Source: Melioribacteraceae bacterium
GTDB lineage: Bacteria > Bacteroidota > Ignavibacteria > Ignavibacteriales > Melioribacteraceae
Assembly (NCBI GenBank): GCA_015494845.1
Contig: WGAL01000326.1
Span: 1-7,069, forward strand
DNA length: 7,069 bases
Direction: 5' to 3'
Shown here in pieces: positions 5,145 to 7,069 of the stretch. The notes below the pieces were generated by a model. The model made no database searches. It worked only from the letters and a program-made list of their open reading frames with translations, and was not told the origin of the DNA. How positions within the stretch are numbered: position 1 is the first letter of the stretch; every line of letters begins with the position of its first letter. Position numbers and translations under genes: made by a program.

Positions 5145-6215
5145 ATGAAAGATTTGTACCTTGCGTTATCGAAAGGCGAAAACTTCGGTTGGGGCGTTTG
5201 CAGTAATTATCTTTACAAGGAAACGCCGAAATTTTATCCGAACGTAAAATTATGGGATTTTGAAAAAGACGGCGCATCAGTAAAAAAAGTTGAAGGGAAA
5301 GTTTTTCACGCGCTTACGGGCGTTGATTTTATTCCGCTTGCCAAAATTTGGGGCGACGAAAATTACGGCTATACGTTTTTCGAAAACGAACTGAATATTA
5401 ACTCGTTACGCAATGCGAGAAAATTCGATTTGGTAATCGGTGGTTCAAAATGGAATCACGAGAAATTGCTCGAAGTTGGAATTGAAAATTCCGATTATTT
5501 AATTCAAGGAATAGACCCGGAAGTTTTTTATCCGGTTGAAGAAAAGAAAGACGATAATTTGTTTGTGATTTTTTCCGGCGGAAAATTCGAATTGCGCAAA
5601 GGACAAGATTTGGTTCTGCGCGCATTCAAAGCGTTGCAAGATAAATACAAAGACATTGTTTTGATTAACGCTTGGTATAATATGTGGCCTCAGTCGATGG
5701 AACTTTTCCATTACGCGCCAACATTTAACTACGAAAACAAGGGCGAAACTTGGCAGGAAAAGATGAAACACATTTACGAAATTAACGGAATTGATTCCAG
5801 CCGCATTATTACGCTCGATATTGTACCGAACAAAAAGTTGCGGGAAATTTACGCCAAAACCGACATCGGCGTTTTTCCGAACAGATGCGAAGGCGGAACA
5901 AATCTTGTTTTGATGGAATACATGGCAACCGGCAAACCTGTAATCGGCGCGTACAACACCGGGCAACGCGACGTTTTGGACGAAAACCACGCGCTTTTGA
6001 TAAAAGAACACAAGCCGTTCAAACTTTATTCCAACGACCAAACCTTGTGGGCGGATTGGTTTGACCCGGATTTGGACGAACTAATCGCGCATATCGAATA
6101 CGCTTATCACCACCGTGGCGAAATCAGACAGTTGGGAAAAAACGCCGGCGAATTTATGAAAAATTTCACTTGGGAAAATACCGCGAAAAGATTGGTCGAA
6201 ATAGTAGGCGATTAA
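5145..6215 (+). CDS. Glycosyltransferase, GT4-like (GT-B fold)
   Basis: Predicted cytosolic or membrane-associated retaining glycosyltransferase of 356 residues that moves a sugar from a nucleotide-sugar donor to an unknown acceptor, probably a surface polysaccharide or glycoconjugate. Seen here: an N-terminal acceptor domain with GENFGWGVCSNYL (11-23); VIGGSKWNHEKLLEVGI (97-113) and IQGIDPEVFYP (120-130), the usual bridge between GT-B domains; the donor-domain opening IFSGGKFELRKGQDL (142-156); and the nucleotide-sugar site NRCEGGTNLVLMEYMATGKP (246-265) with E249 and E258. Eight residues separate these glutamates rather than the classical seven. No signal peptide or clear membrane helix is seen. 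It has its own upstream region and converges on amrS with a 3-bp gap, so no operon partner reveals the substrate. The start is the first ATG after the promoter candidate and leaves a short but complete-looking N-terminal domain. Confidence 0.88.
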   Translation: MKDLYLALSKGENFGWGVCSNYLYKETPKFYPNVKLWDFEKDGASVKKVEGKVFHALTGVDFIPLAKIWGDENYGYTFFENELNINSLRNARKFDLVIGGSKWNHEKLLEVGIENSDYLIQGIDPEVFYPVEEKKDDNLFVIFSGGKFELRKGQDLVLRAFKALQDKYKDIVLINAWYNMWPQSMELFHYAPTFNYENKGETWQEKMKHIYEINGIDSSRIITLDIVPNKKLREIYAKTDIGVFPNRCEGGTNLVLMEYMATGKPVIGAYNTGQRDVLDENHALLIKEHKPFKLYSNDQTLWADWFDPDLDELIAHIEYAYHHRGEIRQLGKNAGEFMKNFTWENTAKRLVEIVGD

Positions 6216-6218
6216 TTT

Positions 6219-7069
6219 TTACCGGAAAACTCCGGCGATTTTAGAACCGCAAACCGTACAATGGTTTCCGTCGATACGATACTCGTAAACCGAATGCCAA
6301 TTCCTTTTGATTAACGGCGTTCCGCATTGCGGACAGTAAGTCGTCTGACTTTTCGTATCGCTCACGTTTCCGAGATAGCAATATTTTATTCCCGAACTTT
6401 CCGCGATTTTTTTCGCTTTAGCCAAAGTTTCATACGGCGTTGCGTGAACGTCTCGCATTTTGAAATCCGGATGAAAAGCCGTAAAATGAAGCGGAACTTC
6501 GTCGCCGAGATTTTCGACAATCCAATCGCACTCGGCTTTCAGTTCGTCGTAAGAATCGTTTGCGCCGGGAATAAGCAAAGTCGTAATTTCCACCCAAATA
6601 CCGGTTTCGTTTTTTATCCATTTCAGCGTATCGAGAACCGGCTGTAAGTGCGACAAAGTGTATTTGCGGTAAAACTCTTCCGAAAAACCTTTCAAATCCA
6701 CGTTGGCTGCGTCGATGTATTTGAAAACATCTTTTCTCGCTTCCGGCGTAATATATCCTGCGGTAACCATTACGTTTTTAATATTTTCCTCGCGCGCAAT
6801 ACGCGAAATGTCAATTACGTATTCGCCGAAAATAATCGGCTCGTTGTAAGTGTAAGCAATTGAAGGCGCGCGGTATTTTTTCGCCAACGCGACAACGTGT
6901 TCGGGATAAACGGTTTGCGATATTTCGTAATCGCGTTTTGCCTTGCTCATTGTCCAATTTTGGCAAAACTTGCAACCCAAGTTGCATCCGGCGGTTCCGA
7001 AACTTAAAATTTCGGTTCCGGGCAAAAAATGAAAAAGCGGTTTCTTTTCGATTGGGTCGATTGCGAAAC
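6219..7069 (-). CDS. amrS: AmmeMemoRadiSam system radical SAM enzyme (5' end beyond window edge)
   Basis: Radical SAM protein that would bind a 4Fe-4S cluster and cleave S-adenosylmethionine; the reaction of this family is, to my knowledge, not settled. 282 codons are visible of a usual 330-350. The frame is open to the right edge, reading FAIDPIEKKPLFHFLPG, which is the family's conserved segment just before the cluster motif, so the TTG at 7025 is not the start. Seen next: the cluster motif CNLGCKFC (Cys-x3-Cys-x2-Cys, about 6963-6986); AYTYNEPIIF, GYITPEA and ANVDLKGFSEEFY in the barrel; LLIPGAND and HFTAFHPDFKM; YCYLGNV; and a C-terminal zinc-ribbon-like pair CPQCG and CTVCG. The family usually occurs with an AMMECR1/Memo-type partner, which is not in this window but could lie beyond the edge. 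Confidence 0.92.
   Translation of the reverse strand, partial: FAIDPIEKKPLFHFLPGTEILSFGTAGCNLGCKFCQNWTMSKAKRDYEISQTVYPEHVVALAKKYRAPSIAYTYNEPIIFGEYVIDISRIAREENIKNVMVTAGYITPEARKDVFKYIDAANVDLKGFSEEFYRKYTLSHLQPVLDTLKWIKNETGIWVEITTLLIPGANDSYDELKAECDWIVENLGDEVPLHFTAFHPDFKMRDVHATPYETLAKAKKIAESSGIKYCYLGNVSDTKSQTTYCPQCGTPLIKRNWHSVYEYRIDGNHCTVCGSKIAGVFR

Noticed and set aside
5499..6041. 180-codon open frame on the - strand inside the glycosyltransferase gene
   Set aside because: Fully antisense to a gene with clear GT4 motifs; its protein has no recognisable domain and no ribosome binding site was seen. It is a shadow frame.
6213..6245. Intrinsic terminator between the glycosyltransferase and amrS
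   Set aside because: The stop codons are only 3 bp apart; the CCGG repeats nearby form at most a 4-bp stem with no T-run.

Overview
This window holds seven protein genes, two of them cut by its edges, from a Gram-negative, fairly AT-rich bacterium. An LptE-family outer-membrane lipoprotein gene means an LPS-type outer membrane. The pairing of a sensorless sigma-54 activator gene with lptE recalls the Bacteroidota/Chlorobiota/Ignavibacteriota (FCB) gene order, and one promoter candidate fits the Bacteroidota-type TAnnTTTG -7 element. I place it in the FCB group with moderate confidence and do not name a genus.

Layout. Left edge (+ strand): the C-terminal end of rsmG (16S rRNA methyltransferase). 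Convergent to it, 348-2728 (- strand) is a compact type II restriction-modification system: a DNA methyltransferase with an N-terminal helix-turn-helix, then a TdeIII-family endonuclease whose ribosome binding site lies inside the last codons of the methyltransferase gene. This cassette is visibly more AT-rich than its neighbours. Upstream of it on the same strand is a tight operon, 2756-4775: membrane-anchored cytochrome c, sigma-54 AAA+ activator and LptE-like lipoprotein. Both junctions in that operon are ATGA overlaps.

A 369-bp divergent intergenic region (4776-5144) separates this operon from a + strand glycosyltransferase (GT4-like). It contains a nested inverted-repeat element (4906-5017), a GC-rich hairpin cluster (5032-5058), a perfect 16-bp palindrome (5092-5107) and promoter candidates for both sides. 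The glycosyltransferase converges, with a 3-bp gap, on a radical SAM gene of the AmmeMemoRadiSam family (amrS), whose 5' end runs off the right edge.

How the parts relate: the restriction-modification pair is a defence or selfish module that probably inserted downstream of lptE. LptE and the glycosyltransferase both point to envelope biogenesis. The coupled translation of a c-type cytochrome, an enhancer-binding protein without a sensor domain and LptE is the least explained arrangement here. I see no clearly new system. The best leads are the HTH-fused methyltransferase, the cytochrome/activator/LptE operon and the palindromes of the divergent region.
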